DNA of 64,000 nucleotides from Euryarchaeota archaeon UBA552 (lineage in GTDB: Archaea; Thermoplasmatota; Poseidoniia; Poseidoniales; Thalassarchaeaceae): NCBI GenBank assembly GCA_002499585.1, contig DAMH01000011.1, positions 28,723-92,722 on the forward strand, in the 5' to 3' direction. The notes under the pieces are model-generated. The model made no database searches and had not been told where the DNA came from. It saw nothing but the letters and a program-made list of their open reading frames with translations. Positions 63,040 through 64,000 of this stretch are shown here, in pieces; positions within the stretch are counted from its first letter, which is position 1; each line of letters opens with the position of its first letter. The translations under genes were made by a program, and so were the position numbers.

Positions 63040-64000
63040 ATGGCGCGGAGTCGTTTTACTCGGAGGTTAGTTACCACAACGTTCTTGCTGGTCGTGTTTT
63101 CTTTGGTATTGAACTCATACCTCGGATTATTCCCCGCATACATTTCTGGGGTTGATCCCTCTACCATGTCTTACTATGACTATGTCATGTCCGAGGCTGG
63201 AAGGGATGCTGGCAGTGTGTATTCAGAAAACGGTGTCATCGACACTCAAGAGTACGCACAGGCTGGACTGGCCCTAATCTGCATACTCTGGCTGATTATT
63301 GACTCAAGACGAAACAGAAACAAGGGACCAATCGTACTTTCAGAACCTTCCTTCGTAAGAGGAAGTGGGTCTAAAAAAGACCCATACATACTCCAATCTC
63401 CCGGAATTATCACTGCTGGGGGAAGTGCACTGAGCCAAGAACTGATTACCATCAGGCAAATGGGGGGCAACGCCGTCAGAACCGTCGTTGGCCCTCAGTT
63501 CGACATATCAGCAATCGAACAACCGTCCGACGAAGAATATTCGGATGACGGAGATACAATGGTGATGAGACTCAAGGTCGACGATAGGGACCCTGATGAC
63601 CTCGACGAGGGGGTCTACGAATTCATGCTGTCTTTCAAGATACTCAGCAAGATTCACTTCCTCTGGCTGGTGACCGTGGATTACAGAAAAGGCGCAAAAA
63701 GATCCACAAAGACTCCGGCAAAAACTAAGCCTCAGAAAAAAATTGAACCGCGTTTGGAACCGGAACACAACAAGAACAAGCCTACTGAAAAATCAGCAGG
63801 TGACGATTCTGCCAAACTCGAAGCCAAGAAGAGAATGAAGGCCATTGAGATTGAGATGGAGGCTGCAGAAGCAACAGCCGCGGCCGCTAGCATCGCAGCG
63901 TCGGAATCCAGAAGGAAAGAAGAGGAGAAAATACGCATCGCCGAGATCGAGGCCAAAAAAAGAATGATGGCTATCGACGCCGAGATCGAGGCCCGCAGGC
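63040..64000 (+). CDS. Membrane protein with C-terminal coiled coil (runs off right edge)
   Basis: From ATG 63040 the frame is open for 320 codons to the window edge. It begins with a TM segment (TTFLLVVFSLVLNSYLGLF, about 13-31), a short loop, then a second TM (AGLALICILWLIIDS, about 75-89). A soluble beta-rich domain (about 95-215) follows, then a Lys/Glu/Ala-rich coiled coil with repeated units such as LEAKKRMKAIEIEMEA and IEAKKRMMAIDAEIEA. No family is recognised. The C-terminal domain lies beyond the window. Confidence 0.75.
   Translation, partial: MARSRFTRRLVTTTFLLVVFSLVLNSYLGLFPAYISGVDPSTMSYYDYVMSEAGRDAGSVYSENGVIDTQEYAQAGLALICILWLIIDSRRNRNKGPIVLSEPSFVRGSGSKKDPYILQSPGIITAGGSALSQELITIRQMGGNAVRTVVGPQFDISAIEQPSDEEYSDDGDTMVMRLKVDDRDPDDLDEGVYEFMLSFKILSKIHFLWLVTVDYRKGAKRSTKTPAKTKPQKKIEPRLEPEHNKNKPTEKSAGDDSAKLEAKKRMKAIEIEMEAAEATAAAASIAASESRRKEEEKIRIAEIEAKKRMMAIDAEIEARR

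Overview
The window looks like a chromosome segment from a planktonic archaeon of the Thermoplasmatota, most likely a Marine Group II or III (Poseidoniales-like) heterotroph. The evidence is an archaeal information-processing set (Rpo7, Spt4, Rpo11, S24e, S27ae, aEF-1 beta, archaeal AlaRS, Cbf5, TruD, RtcB with archease, DtdA), an ether-lipid UbiA prenyltransferase, tRNAs with encoded CCA, and four very large surface-anchored proteins built from Asp-rich, FG-GAP, CARDB-like and cadherin-like modules. The lineage call is inference from gene content; no 16S rRNA is present. Coding density is very high, many genes overlap by 1-14 nt, no gap exceeds about 150 bp, and I see no insertion sequence, prophage, integron or CRISPR array.

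Layout. 0-4.3 kb: a partial unknown gene, an XPD/DinG-like Fe-S helicase, and a ribbon-helix-helix regulator divergent from an HD phosphohydrolase. 4.4-7.4 kb: glutamate dehydrogenase, PurC and an unknown gene. 7.4-13.2 kb: a 1936-residue surface protein, divergent from rpo7-spt4-S24e-S27ae (13.3-14.6 kb). 14.6-21.3 kb: a propeller-like protein, D-aminoacyl-tRNA deacylase with proline dehydrogenase, a zinc-finger protein, a methyltransferase-like protein, a membrane subtilisin and a six-TM zinc-ribbon protein. 21.4-21.7 kb: divergent tRNA-Ser(GGA) and tRNA-Thr(GGT). 21.7-28.9 kb: a 2401-residue surface protein. 29-38 kb: a coiled-coil microprotein, AlkA-type glycosylase, His-rich surface protein, RtcB, acyl-CoA dehydrogenase, AlaRS, aminotransferase and an unknown protein. 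38.3-41.4 kb: a thrombospondin-type-3-like surface protein with an embedded biotinyl/lipoyl-like domain.

41.4-48.3 kb: archease, GMP reductase, cupin, a zinc-ribbon protein with aEF-1 beta, TruD with Rpo11, and an RND transporter. 48.4-52.3 kb: a tight operon (HEAT protein, small basic protein, DEAD-box helicase, TusA-like protein, GTP cyclohydrolase II) ending against tRNA-His(GTG). 52.4-54.7 kb: a fourth surface protein. 54.9-59.4 kb: Cbf5, Cmk, an EMC3/DUF106 protein and an unknown zinc-ribbon protein, all on the minus strand. 59.5-62.7 kb: GPN GTPase with ornithine carbamoyltransferase, then DGGGP synthase behind two small unknown genes. 62.8-64 kb: tRNA-Glu(CTC) and an unfinished membrane/coiled-coil gene.

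Taken together, the genes suggest a protein- and lipid-degrading heterotroph. A membrane-tethered protease and large surface proteins face the outside; proline dehydrogenase, glutamate dehydrogenase, an aminotransferase and acyl-CoA dehydrogenase feed central metabolism. The most unusual points are the sandwich-hybrid domain inside the Ca-binding repeat protein, a GuaC-type GMP reductase and a RibA-type GTP cyclohydrolase II in an archaeon, an AlaRS without its usual N-terminal cysteine motif, and several conserved-looking but unrecognised proteins.
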